Assembly (NCBI GenBank): GCA_023451735.1
Contig: JAEXYH010000096.1
Location: 124,001-188,000 of the forward strand
From: Pseudomonadota bacterium
GTDB taxonomy: Bacteria; Pseudomonadota; Alphaproteobacteria; Rhizobiales; Rhizobiaceae
Direction of reading: 5' to 3'
Length of the DNA: 64,000 nucleotides
In this document: one piece after another, positions 17,736 to 26,812 of the stretch
Numbering within the stretch: the stretch's first letter is position 1
Layout of the letters: each line of letters starts with the position of its first letter
The notes under the pieces: model-generated
What the model was told of the DNA's origin: nothing
Database searches by the model: none
Seen by the model: the letters and a program-made list of their open reading frames with translations, nothing else
Position numbers and translations under genes: made by a program

Positions 17736-18950
17736 TCAGAGAGCCTGCAGCAGCGCCTGCGTCGGCCAACCGTCAGCAGGCATGCCGAGGCGGGCCTGTT
17801 CTTTCTGGACGGCCTGGCGAGTGCCTGAGCCGAGAATGCCGTCGATCTTGCCGACATCGTGGCCGTGGGCATCGAGCTTGGTTTGCAGATCTTTCATGGC
17901 GTCGACGTCAAGACCCTGTTCCGGCGTCGTCTTCTGGTAAGGCGGTGCACCGGACAGGCGAGTGGCGAAGTAGGCTGCAGAGGTCGTGTAGATAAAGGAC
18001 TGGTTCCATTGCAGATAGATGCCGAAATTCGGATAGGCAAGGAAAGCCGGTCCCTTGCGGCCTTGCGGCAGGATCAGTGCTGCGGGCAGATTGCCGAATT
18101 TGGTGTCGCCATCACGCGGTGTCACACCATAGGAAAACCATTCCGAGGCAGGGATTTCGTTGCCGAGACCGGATTTTTCGAAGGGCAGGCTTTCGGGAAG
18201 AGTGACTTCCTGGACCCACGGCTGACCGGGCTTCCAGCCCATGCTCTGAATGAACTTTGCTGCGGTCAGGACGGCGTCCGGTGAGCTGCCCTTTACATCG
18301 ATGTGACCGCTGTTGTCGCCATCCACGCCATGGGCGATGATGTCTTCCGGCAGCATCTGCACCTGGCCGATTTCGCCGGCCCATGCGCCGGTGTTTGTTG
18401 CGGGGTTGAGATCGCCGTGCTGCACCATCTCGATCAGGGCGATCAGTTGCGGACGGAAGAGTTCTGGACGGCGGCAGTCATGCGAAAGCGTGACGAGCGC
18501 ATTTCGGGTGTTGAAATCACCCTGAACAGCGCCGAAATCGGTTTCCATTGCCCAAAAGGCGGTGATGACGCCGGCCGGAACGCCGTACTCGTTTTCGGCG
18601 CGAGCGAAGACATCTGCAAACTGTTTCAGCTTCTGGCGGCCGATATCGAGGCGAGCCTGGCTTACGGTGCGTTGCGAGAATTCGAGGAAGGTCCGGCGGA
18701 ACACACCCTGAGCCCGGTCGCGAGAAAGAACCTTTTGGTCGATCTGCGCGCCTGCGAGAGCTTCGTCGGCAGCCGAGGCCGGAATACCCTTGGCGATCGC
18801 TTCCTGCTTCACTCCGGCGAGAAATGCGGTCAGATCGCCGCCGCAGGAAGATGCTGGCGCCGTTGGGGCTGTCTGTGCAAAGGCGGGGACGGAGAGCCCG
18901 GCTGCGATGAGTGCGGCAAGGGCAAAGCTGCGGCTGTCGAGAAATGACAT
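17736..18950 (-). CDS. Lytic murein transglycosylase, MltB type (SLT_2) with peptidoglycan-binding domain
   Basis: A 404-residue secreted protein: signal peptide (1-25, ending A-F-A-Q), SLT_2 domain (about 35-330) and a C-terminal peptidoglycan-binding_1 repeat (about 340-400, L-Q-T-K-L-D-A-H-G-H-D-V-G-K-I-D-G-I-L-G). The catalytic glutamate lies in the F-W-A-M-E-T-D-F-G motif. It cleaves MurNAc-GlcNAc bonds to 1,6-anhydro ends in the periplasm. No lipobox, so soluble. It stands alone, followed by a good terminator, among several other murein-active genes in this region. Confidence 0.9.
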   Translation of the reverse strand: MSFLDSRSFALAALIAAGLSVPAFAQTAPTAPASSCGGDLTAFLAGVKQEAIAKGIPASAADEALAGAQIDQKVLSRDRAQGVFRRTFLEFSQRTVSQARLDIGRQKLKQFADVFARAENEYGVPAGVITAFWAMETDFGAVQGDFNTRNALVTLSHDCRRPELFRPQLIALIEMVQHGDLNPATNTGAWAGEIGQVQMLPEDIIAHGVDGDNSGHIDVKGSSPDAVLTAAKFIQSMGWKPGQPWVQEVTLPESLPFEKSGLGNEIPASEWFSYGVTPRDGDTKFGNLPAALILPQGRKGPAFLAYPNFGIYLQWNQSFIYTTSAAYFATRLSGAPPYQKTTPEQGLDVDAMKDLQTKLDAHGHDVGKIDGILGSGTRQAVQKEQARLGMPADGWPTQALLQAL

Positions 18951-19099
18951 AGGACGATCCTGGCGATCTGTGGCGTGTTCGGGGATGATTTGAATGAGAT
19001 GCTAATGATGCCGCTGCGTATTTTAGCTGTGCTGCGGCTGCCGGCTATTTAGCGCACTCACATCCACATTGCCAGCATTACGAATCGAGCACGTGGCGT

Positions 19100-19882
19100 T
19101 CACTCGTTTGCTGCAGTCACCCAGGAATTCCAGTTACGGGTGCTGCCGGAAAAGACGTTGATATCCGTCTCGCCCTTGATGCCGGGCACAACCCCGGTCG
19201 CAGTATATTGCCAGAAAGCCCATTTGCGGCCGGTATAGATTTCGCCCGGGTGAGCGGCGACCGAGCGGACCCAGAAATGATAGTCGTTGAATGCGCCGAC
19301 GAGGTTGTCGCGATGGAAATCGACCGATGTGTAGATGATTGGCTTTCTGCCGTAGTGGGCCTCGATGCGGGCCATGAAACGCCGCATCACGTCGCGTACC
19401 GTTGCTGCGTCGGGTTTCAGCTTGCAGGTCGGTGAAGCGTGGTTCCATTCCATGTCCAGCACCGGCGGCAGCATATTGGCTTCCTTGGGCACATTGGCGA
19501 TGAACCAGTCGGCCTGATCTTCCGGTGTCGAGCAGAAATAGTAGAAATGGTATGCGGAGTGCGGAATGCCGGCATTTGCAGCGCCCCGCCAATGGGTGCG
19601 GAAGGCCGGATCGATGCGGTCTTTGCCCTCGGTGCCCTTGATGAAAACGAAGGCGACGCCGGATTTCTTGACCGTCTGCCAATCGATGTCGGTGCCGTTC
19701 CATTTCGACAGATCGATGCCGTGGACCTCATGGCGCCCAGGATGGTTGCGGCCGAAATTCTGCGGGTCGTTGTCCTTGAATTTGGTGCCGCTGATCGATG
19801 CCGTGTCCATGAGGTCGCTGGTGGATGTGCATGAACTCGCCATCAAGGCAGTGAGGATGAGGGCGAGAAAGGTGCGCGGCAT
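19100..19882 (-). CDS. GH25 muramidase (lysozyme), lipoprotein
   Basis: 260 residues. The N-terminus is a lipoprotein signal with lipobox M-A-S-S-C (C18). The GH25 domain (about 50-255) has the usual acidic centres: H-G-I-D-L-S-K-W-N-G (D57) and the V-L-D-M-E-W motif (D143, E145). It hydrolyses the MurNAc-GlcNAc bond, here probably anchored to a membrane facing the periplasm. GH25 enzymes are common in phages, but the lipobox and chromosomal context point to a housekeeping wall hydrolase. It is a single gene between the MltB-type gene and btaAB. Confidence 0.88.
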   Translation of the reverse strand: MPRTFLALILTALMASSCTSTSDLMDTASISGTKFKDNDPQNFGRNHPGRHEVHGIDLSKWNGTDIDWQTVKKSGVAFVFIKGTEGKDRIDPAFRTHWRGAANAGIPHSAYHFYYFCSTPEDQADWFIANVPKEANMLPPVLDMEWNHASPTCKLKPDAATVRDVMRRFMARIEAHYGRKPIIYTSVDFHRDNLVGAFNDYHFWVRSVAAHPGEIYTGRKWAFWQYTATGVVPGIKGETDINVFSGSTRNWNSWVTAANE

Positions 19883-20012
19883 GAGCTATCCGGGTTGAAC
19901 TGCAAGGTGCCGCCGTCAGCCGGAATCAGGCTGGGCCGCATTCGAGCGTCCCATTTACCATAGCGCCGTCAGGATTGGGTAAGGCGAAATGATCTCGGTG
20001 ATAACGAGTGTG

Positions 20013-20669
20013 TCAGCCTCGTTTGCGGATCACGGCATGCCAGGCATAACCGCGCCCGATATCTTCGAACGTCATCTCGGCATTGGCTGCAGCAAGCCGT
20101 GCCTGCAGAACCTCACGAAGATTGGCTCGCGGAGTTACGTGGAAACGGCGCAGCCAGGCTTGGAGCATGCCGCGGAACAAGCGCGGAAGGCGCTCCTGCT
20201 GACCGAAATCAACGATATGCAGCGAACCCCCGGGATTGAGGGCGGCCAGTGCGGCGGTAATCGCCTCTTCCCAGGCAGGGATCATCGAAACGGCATAGGA
20301 GATCATGATGCGATCGAAGCCGACTGTTCCGAAGTCTTCCGGGCGGAAGGTCGTGGCGTCAGCAACGATCAATGTCGGTTGCTGACGATTGCCGGTCAGG
20401 TTGGTGCGTGCCGTCTGCAACATCTCGGCGGAGATATCGAGACCGTAGAGCGTTGCCGTTGGATAATGGCGATGGGTCAGGGCTAGGTTACGGCCGGTGC
20501 CGCAGCCGACTTCCAGAATGCTCGCTCCGGCTGGAGCGTTGAGGCCGGCGATCATCCGGTCTCGGCCGAAGAGGTAATATTTTCGCGTCAAGTCGTAGAT
20601 GTGGCGCTGGTAGCGGTACATCCGATCCATCTCGGCGGCGTGGCCTCCGGTCGTTGCGCCGGCGCTCAC
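20013..20669 (-). CDS. btaB: Betaine-lipid N-methyltransferase BtaB
   Basis: A 218-residue class I SAM methyltransferase (motif I I-L-E-V-G-C-G-T-G-R-N, then A-T-L-Y-G-L-D-I-S). Next to btaA it is recognisable as BtaB, which methylates diacylglyceryl-homoserine three times to give the phosphorus-free betaine lipid DGTS. I chose GTG 20669, whose first bases overlap the btaA stop (GTGA) and which has GAAGG upstream; a later ATG at 20633 (M-D-R-M-Y-R-Y) is the alternative. In rhizobia DGTS replaces phospholipids under phosphate limitation. It works at the cytoplasmic membrane. Confidence 0.9.
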   Translation of the reverse strand: MSAGATTGGHAAEMDRMYRYQRHIYDLTRKYYLFGRDRMIAGLNAPAGASILEVGCGTGRNLALTHRHYPTATLYGLDISAEMLQTARTNLTGNRQQPTLIVADATTFRPEDFGTVGFDRIMISYAVSMIPAWEEAITAALAALNPGGSLHIVDFGQQERLPRLFRGMLQAWLRRFHVTPRANLREVLQARLAAANAEMTFEDIGRGYAWHAVIRKRG

Positions 20670-21916
20670 CGGGGTGCCTTCACATAGATGTGGAAGCCGC
20701 CGTAGATGGCCGAACGATCCTGCAGGTTCAGTTCGGCGGAGCGCTCTGCGAGATAGGTCCATTCCTGCCGCAATGCGTCCGAAACACGGCCCTCAATGAC
20801 GCTTTTTTCGGCGGCGGTCCGGAATATGACGCGGGCGCCGGGGGCTGCGGTGCGGTTGATCTCGCTCCACAGCGCGTTCAGTTGGTCATCGGTCATCCAG
20901 TCTTGGGCATCGAGCAATACGAAGCGATCAATCGAGCCGGCCGGCTTGCGGCCCAAGAGTACTGTGACGCTCTCATGGTGCACGGTGACACGATCGGTGT
21001 TCTGCCGGATGGCCCGGTAGTTTTCTGCGCGAAGATAGACGGGGAGGTTACCTTCGTCTGAGCGCGGATAGCGCCGTGCAAAGGCCTGCCAGGCGAAATA
21101 GTTGTCGTTCAGCGGAAAGTGGCAGGCGAGCTTTTCCAGCCTCTCGCGCAGGACCGGTGCGATCGAGCCGTTCGGTGCGAGACTTGCCAACTCGTCATAT
21201 TGCTGCGGGGGGATGCCAAGACCGAAGAGCGAGCTTTTGCGGCTGGTCACAAAGCGGATCAGAGGGCGGTCGAAAAGCGGAGCGATATTGGCATCGAAAA
21301 ACTGCCGCTGTTCACGCAGCGAGCGCACCTTGACGAATTCCTTCAGATCGACGCCGTGAAGGCGGGCGATGATATGGCCGATGGCAATGAAACGGCCGAG
21401 CAGGCCGGTACGATAAATGTTCCTGTTGAACACTTCCACTCGTCGGCGCCCAGTGAGCGAGCGCTTCTGCCAGTAGGCGCGTGTCTGGTCATCGAGGTTC
21501 CGGACGATGTGGTCATCGAACAAGAAGCTGTTGGATTTCAGGCCATCCACAGCGAGATAACGGACGACGTCAGCGTAGGAGGGAAGGTGTCTGAACGCGG
21601 CGAGTTTTAGTCGGTTCAGGGCGATGTGATGGCGGTTGAGATCAACCACATCGATCGTCTTTGGAGAGCGGGAGAGATAGGCGAGCATGTTGCAGCCGCC
21701 TGAGCCGATGGTGACAATCGAGTGGCCTTCCGACAATTCCATCGCGTCCATGTCGACCGCCGGATCCTCCCAGATCTGTGGGTAAACAAGACCCGAGAAA
21801 AGCAGGCCGAACAGGCGCTCGGAAAGACCGTGTGGTGACAAGGCCTTATGCTGGAGAAGGGCGTCCTTGAGCTTGCGATTTCGCTGTAAGCCGCGTTCTT
21901 CGACGATATCTGCCAT
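20666..21916 (-). CDS. btaA: SAM:diacylglycerol 3-amino-3-carboxypropyltransferase BtaA
   Basis: A 416-residue protein that transfers the aminocarboxypropyl group of S-adenosylmethionine to diacylglycerol, the first step of DGTS betaine-lipid synthesis. Family features include the opening G-L-V-Y-P-Q-I-W-E-D-P, the SAM-binding stretch I-V-T-I-G-S-G-G-C-N-M-L and V-D-L-N, and the late D-A-Q-D-W-M. ATG 21916 has AGGA 8 bases upstream; a GTG six codons earlier is less likely. The pair btaA-btaB overlaps by 4 bases. In relatives the operon is under PhoB; two GTCAC repeats lie 60-76 bases upstream but are 12 rather than 11 bases apart. Confidence 0.92.
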   Translation of the reverse strand: MADIVEERGLQRNRKLKDALLQHKALSPHGLSERLFGLLFSGLVYPQIWEDPAVDMDAMELSEGHSIVTIGSGGCNMLAYLSRSPKTIDVVDLNRHHIALNRLKLAAFRHLPSYADVVRYLAVDGLKSNSFLFDDHIVRNLDDQTRAYWQKRSLTGRRRVEVFNRNIYRTGLLGRFIAIGHIIARLHGVDLKEFVKVRSLREQRQFFDANIAPLFDRPLIRFVTSRKSSLFGLGIPPQQYDELASLAPNGSIAPVLRERLEKLACHFPLNDNYFAWQAFARRYPRSDEGNLPVYLRAENYRAIRQNTDRVTVHHESVTVLLGRKPAGSIDRFVLLDAQDWMTDDQLNALWSEINRTAAPGARVIFRTAAEKSVIEGRVSDALRQEWTYLAERSAELNLQDRSAIYGGFHIYVKAPR

Positions 21917-22068
21917 GACCAAATCCTGCCTCACGCTGGGTTTCGAGGCGTTTAGCCGTTTCGTGCAACAGCTTCGTGACGCGCATTGTGACTTGGTTCA
22001 TCGTGAGCGCTTCACCCGAAACAGGCCTTCCCCTCGGGCGCGGATTTTGCTTGCATGGCGCGGGCAAA

Positions 22069-23421
22069 ATGGAGGCGCTGGTGTTCAAGCGGATTTTTCG
22101 TCGTCTTGCGGTGTTTTTGCTCGTCATAGCGATCAGCATCGGGCTGTGGCTCTATTTTGTCCCGCCAAATCTGTTGCGGGTCGGCAGCGGTTATGCAGCC
22201 AAGATCGTCTGCTCCAACGTCTTCATCGCGAATCGTAATGCTGACGAGGTTTTGGCTCAGGATGTCCAGGCACCCGGCCATCCGCTTCTGCGCTTGATGC
22301 GTATTGCGGTGGATCGCGAGGAGAAGCACGTCACCGCTGCTTTATTGGGATTTATTGCGCCGAGCGAGGCGGTTTATCGTGAAGGAATGGGGTGTGCTAT
22401 CGTGCCTGCGGGCATGGTACTCACGGCTGTCAATGCGACGAAACCTGCTGTTGCTTCCAGCACTGAAGTCCTTTGGCCCGAAGGAGAGAAAACCGAATCG
22501 GACGAATCACTTGTGTCCCTGCTTTCAGACGCTGCTTTAATAGGGCCGGGCATGCGGGCGGTCGTGATCGTCAAGGATGGAAACGTCGCTGCCGAAGTTT
22601 ATGGCGAAGGGTTTTCCGAAGATACCCCGCTGCTCGGCTGGTCGATGACCAAGACGGTCAATGCGGCCATCATCGGCCGGCTGATTATGGCGAACCGTAT
22701 TTCAGTGAACGAGAAAGGCCTGTTTCCTCAGTGGCAGAATGACGGTCGTGCCGACATTCGTATCGCCGATCTGCTGGCGATGGAGAGTGGTCTCGCATTC
22801 AATGAAAACTATGGAACGGTTGCGGACGTCACGCGGATGCTGTTCCTCGAACCTGATATGGCGCATTTCGTGGCTGGCGCGCCGCTCGAGGCGGTTATCG
22901 GATCGCACTTCAGCTATTCATCGGGTACATCCGTGCTGCTCTCGCGGATCTGGATGGACCGCATCGGAAATGGCGTCGACGCGCTTGATTATCCGCAGCG
23001 CGCACTTTTCGATCCTCTCGGCATGACGTCCGCGGTCATGGAGACCGATGCTGCCGGAACCTTTGTCGGCAGTTCCTACATGTATGCCACCGCACGTGAC
23101 TGGGCACGTTTCGGTCTGTTTCTGGCGCATGACGGCGTCTGGCAAGGGGAAAGGCTGCTGCCGGAAGGATTCGTTCGCGAGATGCATACGCCGAACGGAA
23201 GTTCAGATGGCCGCTACTCGAAAATCCAGACCTGGCTGCCGAAATCGGAGGCAAACCTGCCATCGGACGCGTTCGTCATCAGCGGACATGACGGACAGAC
23301 TATTTTCGTCATTCCGTCGCTGGATCTGGTGATCGTGAGACTGGGTCTGACGCCGCGGTCGCAAGGCTACGATGCCAGTATACTCGCATCGGAAGTGGTG
23401 AAACGTGTGAACGCGGATTAG
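22069..23421 (+). CDS. Membrane-anchored serine hydrolase (beta-lactamase/class C-like)
   Basis: A 450-residue protein with an N-terminal anchor (R-R-L-A-V-F-L-L-V-I-A-I-S-I-G-L-W-L-Y-F) and a beta-lactamase-type domain (about 165-440). The S-x-x-K motif is S-M-T-K in L-L-G-W-S-M-T-K-T-V, and the Y-x-S/N element is Y-S-S-G-T. It resembles 6-aminohexanoate-dimer hydrolase/esterase-like members of the family rather than true beta-lactamases. The substrate is unknown. ATG 22069 is used; GTG 21976 in the same frame gives a longer product lying across the region before btaA. It ends 3 bases from the convergent SLT gene. Confidence 0.75.
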   Translation: MEALVFKRIFRRLAVFLLVIAISIGLWLYFVPPNLLRVGSGYAAKIVCSNVFIANRNADEVLAQDVQAPGHPLLRLMRIAVDREEKHVTAALLGFIAPSEAVYREGMGCAIVPAGMVLTAVNATKPAVASSTEVLWPEGEKTESDESLVSLLSDAALIGPGMRAVVIVKDGNVAAEVYGEGFSEDTPLLGWSMTKTVNAAIIGRLIMANRISVNEKGLFPQWQNDGRADIRIADLLAMESGLAFNENYGTVADVTRMLFLEPDMAHFVAGAPLEAVIGSHFSYSSGTSVLLSRIWMDRIGNGVDALDYPQRALFDPLGMTSAVMETDAAGTFVGSSYMYATARDWARFGLFLAHDGVWQGERLLPEGFVREMHTPNGSSDGRYSKIQTWLPKSEANLPSDAFVISGHDGQTIFVIPSLDLVIVRLGLTPRSQGYDASILASEVVKRVNAD

Positions 23422-23424
23422 CCG

Positions 23425-24456
23425 TTATTTCTGAAGGACGTGAAGCATGTCTTTGCGCTTGGCATCGTAATAATAGCCGCGCGCATAAAGCCGGATCGCG
23501 TTGTCATTCTGGTTGTCGGCGACAAGCCACGCGCCGCGCAGGTATTTGATCGCGTATTTGAGGTTGGTCTCGGCGTCGAGAAGGCCTTCGGGCGGACCGT
23601 CGTACCCCATCGATTTGGCGGTCGAATACTTGATCTGCATGAGACCCCAATAGCCGTTCTTATGATAGGCCTTGGGGTCATATTTGCTTTCGCGATGCAC
23701 GACGCGATGAACCAGCGATTCCGGTACGCCATAAAGGCCAGCGTAACGATGGATCAGCTTCTTCAGGTCTGAAGGCGCACCCGACGCGGTTTCCGGCATC
23801 GGCTCGCCCGGGGCCGGTGGGAATTCCATACGGTTGTCGATGGCTGAAACAGCTGCCACGGCTTTCGGCTGCGCTGCATAGGCAAGCGTGGTGGTTGCCG
23901 CCTGCTGTGGCCGCGGGATCGGGATGACCGATTGCAGCGCCACCATATCCGGTGTCAGCTGCGGCTCATCAAGCGCGATAGCCTGGGCGGCGGCGGGCTG
24001 GATCTGTCCCGACTGCACAGCGGGCGCTACCGGTGGCGAAATGAGGCGGCTGCCTTTTGCCGTGCTGTGCGCCGTCGGCTGTGCGGAGGCGAGAGCCACC
24101 GGCGCTGTCGTCGTGGCGGTTGGCGCCGGTGCGTTTGCTTGCATGGCGACGAAGGGGGCCATGGTCGGCAACGCCATCGCAGCTGTTTGGACGGTTGCGG
24201 CATCGGTCAAAGTCGGTACGGGAACCGGAAGCCTGCTGGTCTTGACCAGCGTGACAGTGTTTTCAGAATCCGCTTGGGCGACCACTGCGCCAGTTTCTGC
24301 GCCTTGCACGGCATCGGCGGCCTGCTGGACGGACTGATCCTGCGCCTCGTTCGACGCTACGTTGTTGCTGTGGTCAACGCTGGAGCATGCGGCCAAGGCA
24401 GACGACATGGCTAGAACCACGGCAGCCTTACGGCCCACAAATCGCATCATTGCCAT
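23425..24456 (-). CDS. Putative lytic transglycosylase (SLT domain) lipoprotein
   Basis: A 343-residue protein: lipoprotein signal ending L-A-A-C near residue 24, a long Ala/Pro/Thr/Gln-rich linker to about 230, then an SLT domain. The catalytic glutamate is present in V-V-H-R-E-S-K-Y-D-P and the G-L-M-Q-I-K motif follows, but the usual Y-N-A-G-x-G signature is replaced by L-Y-A-R-G-Y-Y-Y-D, so activity may be reduced or altered. It should act on peptidoglycan from the outer or inner membrane. ATG 24456 is preferred over the upstream 24498 because it places the lipobox at normal distance. Confidence 0.8.
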   Translation of the reverse strand: MAMMRFVGRKAAVVLAMSSALAACSSVDHSNNVASNEAQDQSVQQAADAVQGAETGAVVAQADSENTVTLVKTSRLPVPVPTLTDAATVQTAAMALPTMAPFVAMQANAPAPTATTTAPVALASAQPTAHSTAKGSRLISPPVAPAVQSGQIQPAAAQAIALDEPQLTPDMVALQSVIPIPRPQQAATTTLAYAAQPKAVAAVSAIDNRMEFPPAPGEPMPETASGAPSDLKKLIHRYAGLYGVPESLVHRVVHRESKYDPKAYHKNGYWGLMQIKYSTAKSMGYDGPPEGLLDAETNLKYAIKYLRGAWLVADNQNDNAIRLYARGYYYDAKRKDMLHVLQK

Positions 24457-24568
24457 TGGGTCGCTTTCATTAAAAATCGTTGCCCAGAACGTTAACAAGA
24501 CCAGTGAAACTGGATGTCAATTAACTCATTCGAAAGGGATCGACAAGCCATCAGCAGGTCGCAGACCA

Positions 24569-25204
24569 TCAGGCGGCAATGCGCCGATACCCTGCAGTGA
24601 CCGCGCGGCGCGCGATGAAGCGCGTTCCGGGGCGATAGGGAGCCTTGTTTTTGGCCGTGGAGCGGCGGCGTTTGCGGGCAAAAAGGCTGGGGAGGACAGC
24701 GTGGGCAAGGGCCGCTACCATTGCTGAAACGGCCAGTGCAGAAATCATGTCGAGATACTGTTCCCGGGGGGGCAGCGTCGGGTTGAAAAACTGAACAGCA
24801 ATTGCTGCTGTGAGTGCGAAATAGCGGATGCTTTTAAATGTCTTGAGGACGAAATGGCCGAAAATACGCACGGAGCGTGTTTCCGGAAGGTTATCGTTGT
24901 CGGCAGGTCCGTAACGTAGCCGCGGGTCCTGATAGGCATAGAGAATATGCAGCATCAAATAGGAAAGCCCTATCCACGACAGCGCCGCGATCGCCGTCGG
25001 CCAAACAGAAGCGAGCAGGAAAACGCCCGCGATGACCAGAATGCCACCCATAAGGAAGGCCAGGATAAAGGCCGGAACCGTCACGAATGCACTTTTGCGT
25101 CCCCATGAAGCCGAAAACGCTGAGGTAAGCGAGGCAATGGGATGAGGCACAAGAAGTATGGCAGCCGCAATCGCTGCCAAAGCAAGCCATGTCTCTATGG
25201 TCAT
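24569..25204 (-). CDS. Inner-membrane protein, LysE-like
   Basis: A 211-residue protein with five or six hydrophobic segments. The opening (W-L-A-L-A-A-I-A-A-A-I-L-L-V-P-H-P-I-A-S-L-T-S, then W-G-R-K-S-A-F) resembles the N-terminal part of LysE/RhtB exporters, but the diagnostic P-G-P is P-H-P and the C-terminus is a long basic tail (R-K-R-R-R-S-T-A-K-N-K). I treat it as a LysE-like membrane protein of unknown substrate. GGAGGG precedes the ATGs at 25207 and 25204; spacing favours 25204. It lies 40 bases after the phosphofructokinase gene and may be co-transcribed with it. Confidence 0.6.
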   Translation of the reverse strand: MTIETWLALAAIAAAILLVPHPIASLTSAFSASWGRKSAFVTVPAFILAFLMGGILVIAGVFLLASVWPTAIAALSWIGLSYLMLHILYAYQDPRLRYGPADNDNLPETRSVRIFGHFVLKTFKSIRYFALTAAIAVQFFNPTLPPREQYLDMISALAVSAMVAALAHAVLPSLFARKRRRSTAKNKAPYRPGTRFIARRAVTAGYRRIAA

Positions 25205-25244
25205 CATCGCCCTCCCAGGCGCCACGGCACCTGTCATTTCTCCA

Positions 25245-26456
25245 TCAGGCCGGTTCGAAAGACTGGCCGATGGATTCCATTACATCGCCAAACCATCTTG
25301 CCGTCATATCGAACGGTTTACCACCCTTGATCCGTGGAAATTCGATCGTCCTAAGTGTCCCGTTCTGGCCTTCGTCATGCCCAGTGACGCCCGAAACCTT
25401 GTTCAGTGCACTTTCGACGGCAAGATCGACCATTCCCTGGATCAATCTCAGATCGTCGCCATTGGCAGGCGCCGATCTGGCGAAATAACCGGACTTCTGA
25501 ACCAACGACCGTTCTGCATCGATCCGCGCGGCAAACTGCTTCTGGAACCAGCCTCCGACATTGATCGTATCCAGCTTGACATGACCGAAGGCATCGCGCT
25601 TCACGCTTTCCCCGGCCGCCTCGCGTTCGGCAACGATTGCATCCAAGCAGGCTCCTTCGGACACAAAGATCGTCGCGAAACCGCGCTTGTCCATGACCTC
25701 CCGCAAACGGGCCGCTTCTCTTTCCGCATCGAAGGCCATTTCGGGGAGATAGACGCCGTCAATGCTCTTCATTTCCTCGTTCATCAGAAAGCCGTCGATA
25801 TAGTTGTTGGATCGGCTCTTCTGGATATAGGCACGTGCGGTTGCGGCGGTAAGCCAGCCGCAATGGCGGCCCATGACCTCATGTATGAGGAGCGTGCGCG
25901 GCGCAGCCGTCTGTTCGTTCGAGACATTGTCGAAAAATGCAGCGCCGACTTCGGCCGCGGTCCAGGCGCCGAGCGACTGGCGGATGGGGACGATATCGTT
26001 ATCGACTGTCTTCGGCAGGCCGACGACAGTCAGGTCATAACCATTTGCGCCAAGATAGGCTGCAAGATCGGCGGCCACCGTATTCGTATCGTCTCCGCCG
26101 ATCGTGTGAAGAACGGTAATGCCATCTTCGGCCAGTTGTTCTGCCGCAACGGCCAGCGGGTTCTGCCCTTCTTTGATCAGGCCTCGCTTCACGCAGTCGG
26201 CGGCATTTGTCAGCTTGACGCGGCTGTTGCCGATCGGCGAGCCGCCATAGCGGTGCAGGAGGTGCGCTTTCTCACGCATCTCGGGGGTGATGTCGATTCG
26301 GTCGGCCAGCAGGACACCCTGGTATCCGGATCGATAGGCAATCAATTCGGCATCCGGAGCTACATCAGTATAACGCTGAATGAGGCCTCCCACGGCCGAC
26401 GAGAGACAAGGAGCAAGACCGCCGGCGGTCAGCATTGCGACTTTCTGTTTGGCCAT
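25245..26456 (-). CDS. 6-phosphofructokinase, probably PPi-dependent
   Basis: A 403-residue PFK-family enzyme phosphorylating fructose 6-phosphate. The phosphate-donor loop reads G-G-D-D-T-N (about residue 119), with the second Asp that blocks ATP and favours pyrophosphate, and the catalytic loop is P-K-T-V-D-N-D, the PPi-type form. M-G-R-H-C-G-W-L is also conserved. PPi enzymes are reversible, so it may work in glycolysis or gluconeogenesis. Rhizobia rely mainly on the Entner-Doudoroff route and often lack ATP-PFK, making this the likely only PFK. Start ATG 26456 follows GGAGG. Confidence 0.88.
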   Translation of the reverse strand: MAKQKVAMLTAGGLAPCLSSAVGGLIQRYTDVAPDAELIAYRSGYQGVLLADRIDITPEMREKAHLLHRYGGSPIGNSRVKLTNAADCVKRGLIKEGQNPLAVAAEQLAEDGITVLHTIGGDDTNTVAADLAAYLGANGYDLTVVGLPKTVDNDIVPIRQSLGAWTAAEVGAAFFDNVSNEQTAAPRTLLIHEVMGRHCGWLTAATARAYIQKSRSNNYIDGFLMNEEMKSIDGVYLPEMAFDAEREAARLREVMDKRGFATIFVSEGACLDAIVAEREAAGESVKRDAFGHVKLDTINVGGWFQKQFAARIDAERSLVQKSGYFARSAPANGDDLRLIQGMVDLAVESALNKVSGVTGHDEGQNGTLRTIEFPRIKGGKPFDMTARWFGDVMESIGQSFEPA

Positions 26457-26812
26457 GGTTCCTCCGTCGCGCCTGAGCGCTTCCCCACTGTTTTCTGGCG
26501 ATATGGATGCGATAGCGGGCAGGCCGTGTAAAGTGCATTTCTTCGTCCGTGCCGCTGCCTGCCTAGTTTTCGAGTGGATAATAATTCCGTTTTTTCAATC
26601 GGATGCGTTGTCGATGTGAAGCGAAATCACATCTGAAGGAGGTCGGTCGTGCCGCCAATATGTCGCTGACGAAACCGCAACTCTCTTGCTAGACAGAGCC
26701 GGTGGTCTTGTCGCAGATCGTGCCGATTGTTCGAATAACATGAACATAGTTTAATCCGGTGGCGACTGCCCCATCCGTTGCATTTTTGGGTGTTATCTGG
26801 TCAGTTGGACGG

